A stretch of DNA of 64,000 nt, taken from Caproiciproducens galactitolivorans. GTDB taxonomy: Bacteria; Bacillota; Clostridia; Oscillospirales; Acutalibacteraceae. The notes under the pieces were generated by a model that saw only the letters and a program-made list of their open reading frames with translations, was not told where the DNA came from and made no database searches. The translations under genes were made by a program, and so were the position numbers. The stretch is taken from contig NZ_SRMQ01000006.1 of assembly GCF_004768785.1 (NCBI RefSeq), positions 62,001 to 126,000 of the forward strand, written 5' to 3'. Of the stretch, positions 32,879 through 42,016 are shown one piece after another; the first letter of the stretch is position 1; every line of letters starts with the position of its first letter.

Positions 32879-33904
32879 ATGGCGATGCCTACCCGAATCG
32901 GGAAATATACGCTTGAATTAAATAAAAAGCCGGTCATCCTCGGTTACGCCGCTGTGGTTGGGAAGAAGGAAGGAGAAGGCCCGCTTGGGGAATATTTCGA
33001 CCAGTGCCATAACGATACCAAGCTGGGGGAATCCACTTGGGAAAAAGCGGAAAGCCGCCTGCAAAACGAGGCGGTTCTCTTGGCGTTGAACAAGGCCGGT
33101 TTGAAAAATACGGATATCGACTGTATTTTCGCGGGAGACCTGCTCAACCAGTGCATTTCCTCCACTTTCGGGCTGCGGGGATTGAACATTCCGTTTTTAG
33201 GGCAGTATGGCGCTTGCTCTACCATGGCGCAGACGCTCGCGATTGCCTCGGTCTTTACCGAATCCGGCGCGGCAGAAAACACCGTTGCGGTTACGTCTTC
33301 CCATTTCTGCTCGGCGGAACGGCAGTTCCGTTTTCCTTTGGAATACGGCGGTCAGCGTACGCCGACCGCCCAGTGGACGGCAACCGCAGCGGGCGCAATG
33401 GTTATCGGTTCGCCGGAAAAGAAGCAGGAAGGGCAAATTACGGTGGAAGCCCTTTCGTTTGGCCGGATTACGGATTTGGGCATTAAGGACGCGGCAAATA
33501 TGGGCGCGGCAATGGCGCCTTCGGCTGCACAGACGCTGACGGATTATTTCCATGATACCGGAGATTCCCCGGCGGATTACGATGTGATTCTAACTGGGGA
33601 TCTCGGCCAAGTGGGCAGCAACCTGCTCCAGCAAATCCTGATGAAAGACAGCATTGACATCAGCGCGGTTCACAACGACTGCGGGCTGATGATTTACGAC
33701 CGGAAAAAGCAGGATGTCCACGCGGGCGGCTCCGGCTGCGGCTGCTCCGCAGCGGTGCTTTGCTCCTATATCATGCGGCAGATGCTTGAGGGAAAGCTGC
33801 ACAAGGTGCTTTTTTTGGGCACCGGTGCGCTGATGTCGCCCACTTCGTCCCAGCAGGGGGAATCCATCCCCGGCGTTGCGCATCTGGTGTATTTGAAGGC
33901 CTGA
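32879..33904 (+). CDS. spoVAD: Stage V sporulation protein AD
   Basis: 341 aa, thiolase-like fold. The segments GPLGEYFDQCHNDTKLGEST, CIFAGDLLNQCISSTFGLR and GGSGCGCSAAVLCSYIMRQM are SpoVAD signatures. It binds dipicolinic acid and works with SpoVAC in spore core loading. The start at 32879 keeps the usual N-terminus; ATG at 32885 is also in frame and better spaced from AAGGAGG. No spoVAE follows: the next gene is convergent and unrelated. Confidence 0.95.
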   Translation: MAMPTRIGKYTLELNKKPVILGYAAVVGKKEGEGPLGEYFDQCHNDTKLGESTWEKAESRLQNEAVLLALNKAGLKNTDIDCIFAGDLLNQCISSTFGLRGLNIPFLGQYGACSTMAQTLAIASVFTESGAAENTVAVTSSHFCSAERQFRFPLEYGGQRTPTAQWTATAAGAMVIGSPEKKQEGQITVEALSFGRITDLGIKDAANMGAAMAPSAAQTLTDYFHDTGDSPADYDVILTGDLGQVGSNLLQQILMKDSIDISAVHNDCGLMIYDRKKQDVHAGGSGCGCSAAVLCSYIMRQMLEGKLHKVLFLGTGALMSPTSSQQGESIPGVAHLVYLKA

Positions 33905-34005
33905 CAGAAGATTATTTTAGGAAAAAGAAATTTCGCTTTTCCGTCCTGCCCCGTCCCGCCGGCGGGCGCAGCGAATTCTTACAGGACAGAAAAAGCTTAA
34001 AACAC

Positions 34006-34036
34006 TATAAAAAATGGCTCCCAAAAAGGGAGCCAT
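34006..34036 (-). terminator. Terminator of the phosphohexomutase gene
   Basis: Minus strand ATGGCTCCC, five T, GGGAGCCAT, then TTTTTTATAG. Confidence 0.85.
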
Positions 34037-34042
34037 CGGATC

Positions 34043-35569
34043 TTATTCGGCGAGGAACTTTTCAATGGGTGAAATATCTAGCCCTTCGCAGGTCTTTAAG
34101 AACGCGTACAGATTTTCCGCAATCTTTTTTACCCCGCCTTTAGAATCGCTTTCGATGTTCAGCGGCATCAGCGGGTCGTGAACGCTTAACCGGAGGAGAA
34201 GCCAGCCGTCGCCATTCGCTTTATCGAATGAAATGCGGATGCCCTCAAAATTGTCCGGAGCGATATGCCAGCCGGACTGCTTTTGTGCGTAGTTTTCCAG
34301 CGCGCGAATAATCCGTTCGCCGCATTCCCGGAAATTTTCTTCCCGAATCGGGAAGCGCAGTTCCTTCGCTTCCGCCGGCTCCGCCAAAGGCTTCAGAAGG
34401 TCCTCCAGCGATTTTCCCTGTGCGCGGAGCTGTGCCGCTTTAATGATGATCTTTGTAACAAGGTATGCGCCGTCATCAAGAAAATAATTTTCGCGCAGGG
34501 CGGCGTGGCCGGAGGTTTCAATTGCCAGCGGGCAGTTTACGCCTTCACGGTTCAGCCTTACCGCTTCGTTAATGACGTTTTTATATCCCCGTTTGAAGCG
34601 GCGGTGCTTTCCGCCCAGAGCTTTTTCAATATAATCGTGTAGGCCGCTGGAAGTGATGGAGTCCGTTACAACGGTTCCGCCGGGGTTTCCTTCCAGCGCG
34701 ATTGCGGAAGCGATGGCGACAAGGCGGTTCCGGTTGATTTCGTCGCCTTTCGAGTCCACCGCGCCGCCGCGGTCAACGTCGGTGTCGAAAATCACGCCGA
34801 GGTTGGCTTTCGCCGCGACGGTTGCCGCGCAGACGGATTTCATCGCCGTTTCGTTTTCCGGGTTTGGAATATGGTTCGGGAAGCGGCCGTCCGGCTCCAG
34901 AAACTGGCTTCCGGCCGTATCCGCGCCGAGCGGGGCGAGCACGTCGCGCGCATAAAACCCGCCGGCGCCGTTGCCCGCGTCAACCACAATTTTGAACCCC
35001 TTCAGCGGATGATCGTAATCCGCGGAGCGGACGCCCTGCTTGATAAGTTCGCGCAGGTGCGCGCTGTACTGCTCCATATAATTCACCGCTTTTACTTCGC
35101 CCTTGCCGGGAGCGGGCTGTTCCCCGTTCTGAGCGGAAAGCAGGATGCGCTCGATGTCGGGCGCGTCAAGCCCGCCGTTGCGGGTGAAGAATTTTAGGCC
35201 GTTTCGGTTGAACGGGTGATGGCTTGCCGTAATCTGAACCGAACCGTCGCAGGCAAGGTCCACCGTCGTCATGAACATGGACGGTGTGGAGGCAAGCCCG
35301 CAGTCCAGAACCGACACGCCCGCCGCCGTCAGCGAGCGTGTGACAGCGGCCTGTATCCGGTCCGCCGAAATGCGTGAATCATGCCCGACGGCGATGGTTA
35401 AATGGGACGGATCTTTTTTTAGGGTATCGGAAAGCCAGAGCACAAAGGCCGATGCGATTTTTTCAATGACTTCGTCGGTCAGGTTGATTTCTTCGCCCGG
35501 AACCCCGTCGCAGGCAACGCCCCGGATGTCCGTACCGCTTTTAAATTGTTTCCAAAATGCCGTAAGCAT
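34043..35569 (-). CDS. Phosphomannomutase/phosphoglucomutase (alpha-D-phosphohexomutase)
   Basis: 508 aa, four-domain phosphohexomutase. The phosphoserine loop is QITASHHPFNRNGLKFF, the Mg-binding loop is FDTDVDRGGAV, and the sugar-binding loop contains IETSGHAALRENYFLDDGAY. The C-terminal phosphate-binding domain ends in IRISFDKANGDGWLLLRLSVHDP. It interconverts hexose 6- and 1-phosphates (mannose and/or glucose) in the cytosol, feeding nucleotide-sugar synthesis. Specificity for glucose or mannose is not decidable here. It is monocistronic with its own terminator, and divergent from the ABC ATPase gene. Confidence 0.9.
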   Translation of the reverse strand: MLTAFWKQFKSGTDIRGVACDGVPGEEINLTDEVIEKIASAFVLWLSDTLKKDPSHLTIAVGHDSRISADRIQAAVTRSLTAAGVSVLDCGLASTPSMFMTTVDLACDGSVQITASHHPFNRNGLKFFTRNGGLDAPDIERILLSAQNGEQPAPGKGEVKAVNYMEQYSAHLRELIKQGVRSADYDHPLKGFKIVVDAGNGAGGFYARDVLAPLGADTAGSQFLEPDGRFPNHIPNPENETAMKSVCAATVAAKANLGVIFDTDVDRGGAVDSKGDEINRNRLVAIASAIALEGNPGGTVVTDSITSSGLHDYIEKALGGKHRRFKRGYKNVINEAVRLNREGVNCPLAIETSGHAALRENYFLDDGAYLVTKIIIKAAQLRAQGKSLEDLLKPLAEPAEAKELRFPIREENFRECGERIIRALENYAQKQSGWHIAPDNFEGIRISFDKANGDGWLLLRLSVHDPLMPLNIESDSKGGVKKIAENLYAFLKTCEGLDISPIEKFLAE

Positions 35570-35632
35570 GGAATTTATCCCCTTTTGTTTTTTCTTTTTA
35601 TTATAAGCGAACAGTTGGGATTTGTAAACGAG

Positions 35633-36313
35633 GTGATCGATATCGACCCGTTGATTGCAATTGAGAATGTTTCAAAAATTTACCGCAGGGGGGACAGCGA
35701 AGTCCGCGCACTAGACAATGTTTCCCTTTCCGTCCGGCCGGGGGAGTTTGTGGCGATTGTCGGCCGTTCCGGCTCGGGAAAATCGACCTTGATGAACATA
35801 CTGGGCTGCCTGGACACTCCCACAAGCGGAGATTATTTTTTGAAGGGGGAAAACGTAGCCGGGCTGAGTGAAAAGAAGCTGGCAGACATCCGCAGCCGGG
35901 AATTGGGCTTCGTATTTCAGGGATTTAACCTAATTAGCGCAATGGACGCGCTTGAGAATGTGGAGCTGCCGCTTTTTTACCGCAGGGTTCCCGCGGCGCA
36001 GCGGCGCAGGCTGGCTTTGAACGCGCTGAAGAGGGTAGGCCTTTCCGAGCGGATCCATCACATGCCCGACCAGATGAGCGGCGGACAACAGCAAAGGGTG
36101 GCCATTGCGCGCGCAATCGCGGCAGAGCCACCCCTTATCCTTGCGGATGAGCCGACCGGAAATTTGGATTCAAAGTCCGGCGAGGCTGTGATGCAGATGT
36201 TTTTTTCCCTTCATAAGCAGGGAACGACGGTTATTCTGATAACCCACGATAATAAAATAGCCGCCTCTGCTGAACGTGTCGTTCAAATACAGGACGGGCG
36301 CATGGTACAATGA
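35633..36313 (+). CDS. ABC transporter ATP-binding protein, LolD/MacB type
   Basis: About 226 aa. The GTG at 35633 is taken as start; TTG at 35651 is an alternative after GAGGTGAT. The ATPase is complete: Walker [20 protein letters not shown]-loop FVFQGFNLI, signature [16 protein letters not shown], Walker [14 protein letters not shown] and switch His in VILITHDNK. This sequence type energises MacB/FtsX-like permeases for lipoproteins, peptides or antibiotics. No permease is adjacent: the next gene is convergent. It is therefore an orphan ATPase whose partner is elsewhere or lost. Confidence 0.9.
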   Translation: MIDIDPLIAIENVSKIYRRGDSEVRALDNVSLSVRPGEFVAIVGRSGSGKSTLMNILGCLDTPTSGDYFLKGENVAGLSEKKLADIRSRELGFVFQGFNLISAMDALENVELPLFYRRVPAAQRRRLALNALKRVGLSERIHHMPDQMSGGQQQRVAIARAIAAEPPLILADEPTGNLDSKSGEAVMQMFFSLHKQGTTVILITHDNKIAASAERVVQIQDGRMVQ

Positions 36314-36328
36314 AATTCACCGTATGTA

Positions 36329-36970
36329 TTAATCCTCAAATTTTTCATCCCGAATCGTGCTCTCAAAACGCGGGAGAAGTTCGCTGCAATGCTTCAAATG
36401 TGAAAAACAGTATTCATACATTTTGCTTATGGCATGAATCTGCGCTTCACGGCTGATCCCGGTAACATCCTTGCGAGGCATGAAATACAGGTACATCGGT
36501 AGGCAACCGTCGTCCGTAGGCTGCAGATAATGCGCATGAAGCCGGTGTGCGCCCAGGTTTTTATAAAACTTGATACGCCGCTTCTGGTTTTTCGCCAGAG
36601 CCGGGTCGGAATTTGATACATGCTCCACCGAAAAGAGAAGGCCTTCATAGGGGCCACAGTACTTGTCGAGAATTGCCTGAATGAATCCGGTGCCATAGTT
36701 CAGGCATTGGAATTCCTTACGGATAGCCAGATAGTCGCCCCACAGCAAATTGCTGTCCTCCACTTTGTAAATCAGAGCATAACCGACTGTTTTATAGTCA
36801 GAAAGACGCCGGTACTTCAGAAGCTTATACCTGCCCTTTTCCATTAGCTCCAAAATTTTATCATACTTTAACAATTCACAAGGGGGGAACTGCTGTTCCA
36901 TATCCTTGTAAATTGAGGACAGATTTGAGGCGTCGCCCAATACAATCGAGGCGCCCGTTTCGAAACTCAT
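36329..36970 (-). CDS. GNAT-like acetyltransferase
   Basis: 213 aa from the ATG at 36970, 9 bases after AGGGG; a longer frame to 37135 lacks a ribosome site. The central part resembles a GNAT fold: GDYLAIRKEFQCLNYGTGF for the acetyl-CoA binding region and KNQKRRIKFYKNLGAHRLHA for the last strand-helix. The motif A glycine pattern is weak (LNYGTGF). The substrate is unknown. It is convergent with the ABC ATPase with a 15-base gap and no obvious terminator between them. Confidence 0.72.
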   Translation of the reverse strand: MSFETGASIVLGDASNLSSIYKDMEQQFPPCELLKYDKILELMEKGRYKLLKYRRLSDYKTVGYALIYKVEDSNLLWGDYLAIRKEFQCLNYGTGFIQAILDKYCGPYEGLLFSVEHVSNSDPALAKNQKRRIKFYKNLGAHRLHAHYLQPTDDGCLPMYLYFMPRKDVTGISREAQIHAISKMYEYCFSHLKHCSELLPRFESTIRDEKFED

Positions 36971-37128
36971 TTTAATATCCCCTATCTTTTTTATAGTATT
37001 AGAATTATTATACCATATCCAACCATATTTAAGCAAGCCGGCGGGAAAGCGGGTTCGAAAGCGCCGTTTTCCGATGCTTTCTTCAGGCGTTCCGGAAGTT
37101 TTCCTTTCATACCCGAGCAGAAAAATGA

Positions 37129-37156
37129 TTGACAAACAGATTTTGAATGTTATAAT
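37129..37156 (+). promoter_or_regulatory. Strong sigma-A promoter of the 84-aa gene
   Basis: TTGACA at 37129-37134, a 16-base spacer and TATAAT at 37151-37156: both boxes are perfect consensus. Confidence 0.85.
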
Positions 37157-37203
37157 GAGGTTGGAATAAGTAAAATTGAATAATTAGGGGAGGTAGATTC
37201 GTA

Positions 37204-37458
37204 ATGATGCCAGCGCTACAGCTTCATGATGTGGATGTTCCCGCGTTTTTAAAGGTGCTTGACGAATGTGAGGGGAATGTCTTTCTTGTAACGCGTGATG
37301 GAAACCACCTTAACCTGAAAAGCAAGCTTTGCCAGCTTGTCGGACTTACGCAGCTGATTGAGGGAGGAAAGATTGCGGAAGCTTACATCGTCTGCGAAAA
37401 GCCGGAGGATGATTCAAGGCTGTTCCGTTTCAACCTTTACGGGAAAGACGATAAATAA
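37204..37458 (+). CDS. Conserved small protein of unknown function
   Basis: 84 aa, soluble. ATG at 37204 (or 37207) follows GGGGAGG. The sequence is even and coding-like: VDVPAFLKVLDECEGNVFLV, then LNLKSKLCQLVGLTQLIEGG, ending in FRFNLYGKDDK. I recall short Clostridia proteins of this pattern, sometimes mislabelled polyA polymerase, but no function is known to me. It is a single-gene unit with a consensus promoter and a perfect terminator, so it is probably well expressed. Confidence 0.8.
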   Translation: MMPALQLHDVDVPAFLKVLDECEGNVFLVTRDGNHLNLKSKLCQLVGLTQLIEGGKIAEAYIVCEKPEDDSRLFRFNLYGKDDK

Positions 37459-37487
37459 AAAAAGCCGCCCGGACGGGCGGCTTTTTT
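37457..37487 (+). terminator. Terminator after the 84-aa gene
   Basis: AAAAAAGCCGCCC, GGAC loop, GGGCGGCTTTTTT: perfect 13-bp stem with T tail. Confidence 0.9.
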
Positions 37488-37502
37488 GTGGTATCAGGAG
37501 GA

Positions 37503-38453
37503 ATGTTTTTGTTACGGGGAAATCGGAAATTCACTTCTTTTTTGGCGGTGCTGTCCGCATTTTTGATGGCTTTCGCGCTGAACGGGTGCGATGCGCGGAA
37601 GGCAATGCAGGCAGGGCTGCAAAGCGCGCAGCCCGAATCGTTCGCCGCACAGGGCGAAAATACGGATACGCTGGTTTACTACCTCGACGTTGGGCAGGGG
37701 GACAGCGAGCTGATCCGGCTGGCGTCGGGAAAAACGGTGCTTATCGACGCGGGTACGCCAGATACCGCGGACGCGCTATGCGACATGCTGGAAAAGCTCG
37801 GCGTTTCAAAAATCGATATCCTGATCGCGACGCATCCGCATGCCGACCATATCGGCGGCATGGCGAAGGTGGTCGGCCGCTTTCCGATCGGGGAAATTTA
37901 TATGCCGCGGATTCCGGATAAACAGGTGCCCACTACGGCTACCTATGAAAAGCTGCTGACGGCGATTGACAGCAAAGGCATGAAAGTTACAGAAGGGAAG
38001 GCGGGTATGACGGTTTTGGACGCCGACGGGGAAAAGCTTGAATTTCTGGCGCCGAATTCCAAGAAATACACCGACCTGAACAATTATTCCATTGTTGCCC
38101 TGCTGACCTGTGGGGAAAAACGTTTCCTGTTCATGGGGGATGCGCAGACGGACAGCGAAAAGGAGATTTTGAAAAAGGAAACAAAACTGAACTGCGACGT
38201 CCTCAAATGCGGGCATCACGGAAGCTCCACTTCGACTTCCGCAGCCTTTCTGAAAGCGGCGGCCCCGCAGTCCGCGGTGATTTCCTGCGGAGTAAACAAC
38301 GACTACGGGCATCCGGATAAAAAAACCGTCGCAAGGCTGCAAAAGGCCGGCGTTATGATCTATCGCACCGATCGGCAGAAAACAATCCTCGCCCGCTGCG
38401 ACGGAAAAACCGTTCAGTTTGAAACCGGGCTGGCATCCGTGGCGCAATCTTAA
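37503..38453 (+). CDS. Secreted lipoprotein MBL-fold hydrolase (ComEC C-terminal/Rec2-like)
   Basis: About 316 aa from ATG 37503, which is almost in contact with AGGAGG; TTG at 37509 has better spacing. The N-terminal signal FTSFLAVLSAFLMAFALNGC contains a lipobox Cys, so the protein is probably anchored outside. The metallo-beta-lactamase domain shows YYLDVGQGDSELI, the zinc motif THPHADHIGG, FMGDAQTDSEKE and CGHHGSSTSTS, the last typical of the ComEC-type MBL domain. There are no competence channel segments, so it is the free-standing extracellular type, probably a phosphodiesterase or nuclease. The substrate is unknown. Confidence 0.88.
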   Translation: MFLLRGNRKFTSFLAVLSAFLMAFALNGCDARKAMQAGLQSAQPESFAAQGENTDTLVYYLDVGQGDSELIRLASGKTVLIDAGTPDTADALCDMLEKLGVSKIDILIATHPHADHIGGMAKVVGRFPIGEIYMPRIPDKQVPTTATYEKLLTAIDSKGMKVTEGKAGMTVLDADGEKLEFLAPNSKKYTDLNNYSIVALLTCGEKRFLFMGDAQTDSEKEILKKETKLNCDVLKCGHHGSSTSTSAAFLKAAAPQSAVISCGVNNDYGHPDKKTVARLQKAGVMIYRTDRQKTILARCDGKTVQFETGLASVAQS

Positions 38454-38542
38454 ACGGGATGCCGGTACCGCCGCCCGGGCTGTATGTTCCTAATCTGCCG
38501 CGCATTGCGGAAATCGCGGCAAAGAATGAAATATACTTTCAA

Positions 38543-38577
38543 AGAAGCGGCTCCCTTGGCAGGGGAGCCGCTTCTTC
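38543..38577 (+). terminator. Bidirectional terminator between convergent genes
   Basis: AGAAGCGGCTCCC and GGGAGCCGCTTCT form a perfect 13-bp stem with a 7-base loop, between the MBL gene and the minus-strand membrane protein gene. Confidence 0.8.
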
Positions 38578-38585
38578 TATCGTGT

Positions 38586-39590
38586 TTATTTTTCTTCGTT
38601 AAAGAACTTTTCCCAATCGAAATTGCTTTCGCTTACCGGCTTTGCCTGCGCTTTCGGAAGGGGTCCTTTTTTGGTTTCCGCCGTCTGTCTCCTCTGTTGC
38701 AATACTTCCTGCGGAATCGGAATTGTTTCATCCTGATCGCTGACAGCCGGTGTTTGAACGGTCTTTATCCCAGAAGCAGCGGGCGCCTTTGCGGAGGAAC
38801 TGCTGATATCCGGAAATACCTGCGTATTGGCTGCGGCGCTGTCACCGTGAGGCTGGCCGTCGCTATAAGAGCTGATGTCTATAAATTCCGTCGGTTCATC
38901 GTCGCTGCTTTGGTGTAAGCGGCCGGGAATACTGGCTTTCCGTATGCCGCTTGGGCCGGAGAAGAACTGCAGATACACAAATAGGCCCATACCGCACAGG
39001 GAAAGCACGATCAGAACAATTCCCAGAATCATTAGCCAGGAAACGCCGCCGACTCCGGACGACCCGGTGCTGCTGCTCGTGGTGCCCGCGGCTGCCGCTA
39101 AGCTGCTGCTGTCGGAAGGAGAACTGGAGCCGGAAAGAAGCTCACTCCAGTCCTGGGACGAAAGTACGCCCGGGTTGCTGATCGTCTGCGCCGCGCGGGA
39201 AGCGGCTTCCTCGATTTTTTGATTATGGGTGTCCACTTTGTGGCTGAATTGGGGCTTTTCATCGATGACGGTTTTTTTACTGGAATTATTATTGCTGTAC
39301 GGTTTGGACGACTCGTTTTCAGCCGGCTTGGAGGTTTCTTCCGGTTTCGGGGTTTCCTCCGGCTTTGAAGTTTCTTCCGGCTTCGAGGTTACGTCGGGGT
39401 TTGGATTTTCTTCACCGTTTCCCGTTTCCCCGTTGCTGGTGTTTCCTTTCGACGGGGGATCAACGGCCGTCTGCGGCGGCGGAGTGACCGCGCCGGGGTC
39501 TTCCTGCGCAAAGGCGGTGATGGAAAACATACTGACTGCAAAGAGTAGGGTCAGGAAAACAGCAAGAAATCTTTTTGATTTGATTTTCAT
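38586..39590 (-). CDS. Single-pass membrane protein with Pro/Glu/Lys repeat ectodomain
   Basis: 334 aa. The signal peptide is FLAVFLTLLFAVSMFSITAFA. The ectodomain is low-complexity, with repeats of about six residues (SKPEET, SKPEET, PKPEET, SKPAEN), then an Asn/Ser stretch and a Ser-rich region. A membrane segment follows near residues 185-208 (WLMILGIVLIVLSLCGMGLF). The cytoplasmic tail of about 120 residues contains FIDISSYSDG and a basic end. No enzymatic domain is recognised. The layout suggests a wall-spanning stalk with a cytoplasmic interaction tail. Repeat number may vary between strains. Confidence 0.82.
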   Translation of the reverse strand: MKIKSKRFLAVFLTLLFAVSMFSITAFAQEDPGAVTPPPQTAVDPPSKGNTSNGETGNGEENPNPDVTSKPEETSKPEETPKPEETSKPAENESSKPYSNNNSSKKTVIDEKPQFSHKVDTHNQKIEEAASRAAQTISNPGVLSSQDWSELLSGSSSPSDSSSLAAAAGTTSSSTGSSGVGGVSWLMILGIVLIVLSLCGMGLFVYLQFFSGPSGIRKASIPGRLHQSSDDEPTEFIDISSYSDGQPHGDSAAANTQVFPDISSSSAKAPAASGIKTVQTPAVSDQDETIPIPQEVLQQRRQTAETKKGPLPKAQAKPVSESNFDWEKFFNEEK

Positions 39591-39781
39591 AATTTATATA
39601 TATCCCCTTAAAATGCAGATTACAGATTTAAGCTTATCATATCATATTACATATGATCAGTTCAACTGTGAATTATCTGTTAAATTTTCATATTCGGAAA
39701 TCTGTGGCTTTAAAATTGAAGTTCGCAATGCTATAATGAAATTGATTAGAATGAGAAATTTTATTTCTGGGGAGTGCAATT

Positions 39782-40624
39782 ATGGGCGTTACGATCAGCG
39801 CGGATAGTGCCTGTGACTTGTTTCCGGATTTATATAAACAATATTCTATTGAAATCGTCCCTCTTTATATTACGGTAGATGGGAAAACCTATCGCGACGT
39901 ATTTGAAATCGGACCGGATGAGCTTTTCGCCAATTATGAAAAAACACATTCCCTCCCAAAGACTTCCGCCCCCGCCCCGCTCGATTTTTTTGAGCTTTTC
40001 AAACGGGAAACGGACGCGGGAAACGACGTGGTGCATATTGCGATGAATTCGAAGTTTTCCTCGTCGTACCAGAACGCGAAAATCGCTGCAAAGGAATTTC
40101 AGAACGTTTATGTGGTGGATACCTTCACTCTAAGCTCCGCGCAGGGCATTTTGGTGCTGAAAGCCGCAGACATGCGCGACGCGGGGAAATCTGCGAAGGA
40201 AATCTACGACCAGATCGAAATTGATAAAACAAAAATATGCACAAATGTGCTTCTGGATACGCTGGATTACGCTTACCGGGGCGGCAGGGCGACCATGCTG
40301 CAGATGTTCGGGGCAAACCTTCTGAAGCTGCGCCCCTGCCTGCTTCTCGACACCCACGGTGTGCTTACGGTTCGCCGGAAGTTCCGGGGGAATTTTCCGC
40401 AGGTCTGTAAGGAATATATCCGCTATATACTGGATATGCCGAACGCAGACGGCGAACGCGCCTTCGTTTCCACAACGGGTATGGATCAAGTGCTTTTCGA
40501 CAGCCTTGTGCAAATGGTGCGCGACAGCGGAAAGTTCAGGGAAGTCCTTACCTCCCGCGCCGGGTGCAGCATGACCGTACATACCGGACCAAACACTTTG
40601 GTCTTGTTTTATAAAGAAAAGTAG
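39782..40624 (+). CDS. DegV family fatty-acid-binding protein
   Basis: 280 aa, full DegV length. N-terminal VTISADSACDLFPDLYKQYS and IVPLYITVDGKTYRD are family-typical. The fatty-acid headgroup loop is KTSAPAPLDFFELF (TS.PS.-like), and RGGRATMLQMFGANLLKLRP is the second signature. DegV/FakB proteins bind fatty acids and in FakAB systems present them to a kinase for phospholipid synthesis; no fakA is adjacent. ATG follows GGGGAG at 8 bases. A TATAAT lies at about 39732 without a clear -35 box. Confidence 0.92.
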   Translation: MGVTISADSACDLFPDLYKQYSIEIVPLYITVDGKTYRDVFEIGPDELFANYEKTHSLPKTSAPAPLDFFELFKRETDAGNDVVHIAMNSKFSSSYQNAKIAAKEFQNVYVVDTFTLSSAQGILVLKAADMRDAGKSAKEIYDQIEIDKTKICTNVLLDTLDYAYRGGRATMLQMFGANLLKLRPCLLLDTHGVLTVRRKFRGNFPQVCKEYIRYILDMPNADGERAFVSTTGMDQVLFDSLVQMVRDSGKFREVLTSRAGCSMTVHTGPNTLVLFYKEK

Positions 40625-40641
40625 AAAATGATTTTCGAAAA

Positions 40642-40676
40642 AGCCGTTCAGCAGGAATTGCCGGACAGCTTTTATT
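40642..40676 (+). terminator. Probable terminator after the degV-family gene
   Basis: AGCCGTTCAGC and GCCGGACAGCT pair with two mismatches, with A tract before and TTTTATTT after. The remaining bases to 40824 hold no gene. Confidence 0.5.
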
Positions 40677-40824
40677 TGTATATAGGCCGTTTTCTCTTGC
40701 CCCTGCCTTCGGTATTCAAAAGTACCGGCAGGAGATGGCGAAGCCGTTCCCTTCGAGTGGAAAATTTCCTGCGCCCACAGGTGTCCCCAAGGGCCTTGTG
40801 ATTTTCATGGGCGAGCGCCCTGCG

Positions 40825-41808
40825 CTAGCCTTCTGAAGGAGCGGCGTTGTCCGTAAGGATGTCGCGCACAAGCTCCTCAAGCTGTGACCAGGTTTCTAGT
40901 GTGCCCGCGCGGCGGCGGTAGGAGGCGGCATTCTTCATCCCCTTTAGGTACCAGCCCACCTGTTTCCGCGCTTCGTTCATGGCGCGGCGTTCCCCTTTAT
41001 ACGCGCACATCAGCCGGATATGCTCCAGCATAACCCGCATGCGCTCGTTCAATCCGGGTGGGGGAAAAAGCCGGGGGGGATCCGATAAGTAGGCGTTGAT
41101 CTGTGCGAAAATCCATGGGTTCCCGAGCGCTGCCCGCCCGACCATCACCGCGTCGCAGCCGGTTTGTTCCAGCAACTGCGCGGCGGTTTGTGCGGAAACG
41201 ACGTCGCCGTTGCCGATAACCGGGATTTTAACCGCCTGCTTCACCTGGCGGATAATCTCCCAGTCCGCTTCCGGGGCGTACATCTGCTCGCGCGTGCGCC
41301 CGTGGATTGTAATTGCGTCGGCTCCCGCAGCCTCGCAGATTTTTGCAACCTCTAAGGCATTCACGCTTTTCCTGTCCCAGCCCTTTCGAATTTTCACCGT
41401 AACCGGAACCGGCACGGCATTTTTCACCGCCGCCACGATTTCCCCGCACAGCGGCGGGTTTTTCATTAACGCGCTGCCGGCGCCGTTGCAGCTGACCTTG
41501 GGAGCGGGGCAGCCCATGTTGATATCGATGACGTCGGGGGCGTATTCCATTGCTATTTTTGCGGCTTCAGCCATAACCGCAGGTTCGCTCCCGAAAAGCT
41601 GGATGCCCGCGGGGCGTTCCGCGTCGCTCAGTATCATCAGCGCACTAGTCTTATTGTCATGAAACTGAAGCCCCTTGGAACTGACCATTTCGCTTACGAC
41701 ATAGGCTGCGCCGAACCGTACGCAGGTTTCGCGGAACGCCCGGTCCGCCACGCCGGCCATCGGCGCGAGAACCGCGTACCCGTCTATTTGTAAATTTCCG
41801 ATTTTCAT
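40825..41808 (-). CDS. dusB: tRNA-dihydrouridine synthase (DusB-like)
   Basis: About 327 aa from ATG 41808, where homologues begin (MKIGNLQIDGYAVLAPMAGV); ATG at 41838 is a possible longer start. FMN barrel features: APMAGVADRAFRETC, DINMGCPAPKVSCNGAGSAL with the catalytic Cys, TVKIRKGW, ITIHGRTREQMYAPEADW and VIGNGDV followed by GCDAVMVGRAALGNPWIF. It reduces uridines in tRNA D-loops using NADPH and FMN. It is divergent from polA. Confidence 0.93.
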   Translation of the reverse strand: MKIGNLQIDGYAVLAPMAGVADRAFRETCVRFGAAYVVSEMVSSKGLQFHDNKTSALMILSDAERPAGIQLFGSEPAVMAEAAKIAMEYAPDVIDINMGCPAPKVSCNGAGSALMKNPPLCGEIVAAVKNAVPVPVTVKIRKGWDRKSVNALEVAKICEAAGADAITIHGRTREQMYAPEADWEIIRQVKQAVKIPVIGNGDVVSAQTAAQLLEQTGCDAVMVGRAALGNPWIFAQINAYLSDPPRLFPPPGLNERMRVMLEHIRLMCAYKGERRAMNEARKQVGWYLKGMKNAASYRRRAGTLETWSQLEELVRDILTDNAAPSEG

Positions 41809-42016
41809 TGGATTACCATTCCTGTTTTCATTATTCATTTGGCCCTTTTTCTTCAAAATGGTCTGCTGCCTTTAAAATGCAACCGGATATCCATCCGTTC
41901 GGCAAAACCGCGTTCATTATAACACTTATTTTTTTCTTTGAAAAGTGATATAATAGTGCAATACATATGGGAAAAATCCCAGAAGAAGGAATACATCGCC
42001 TGAAAGGGAGAACAAT

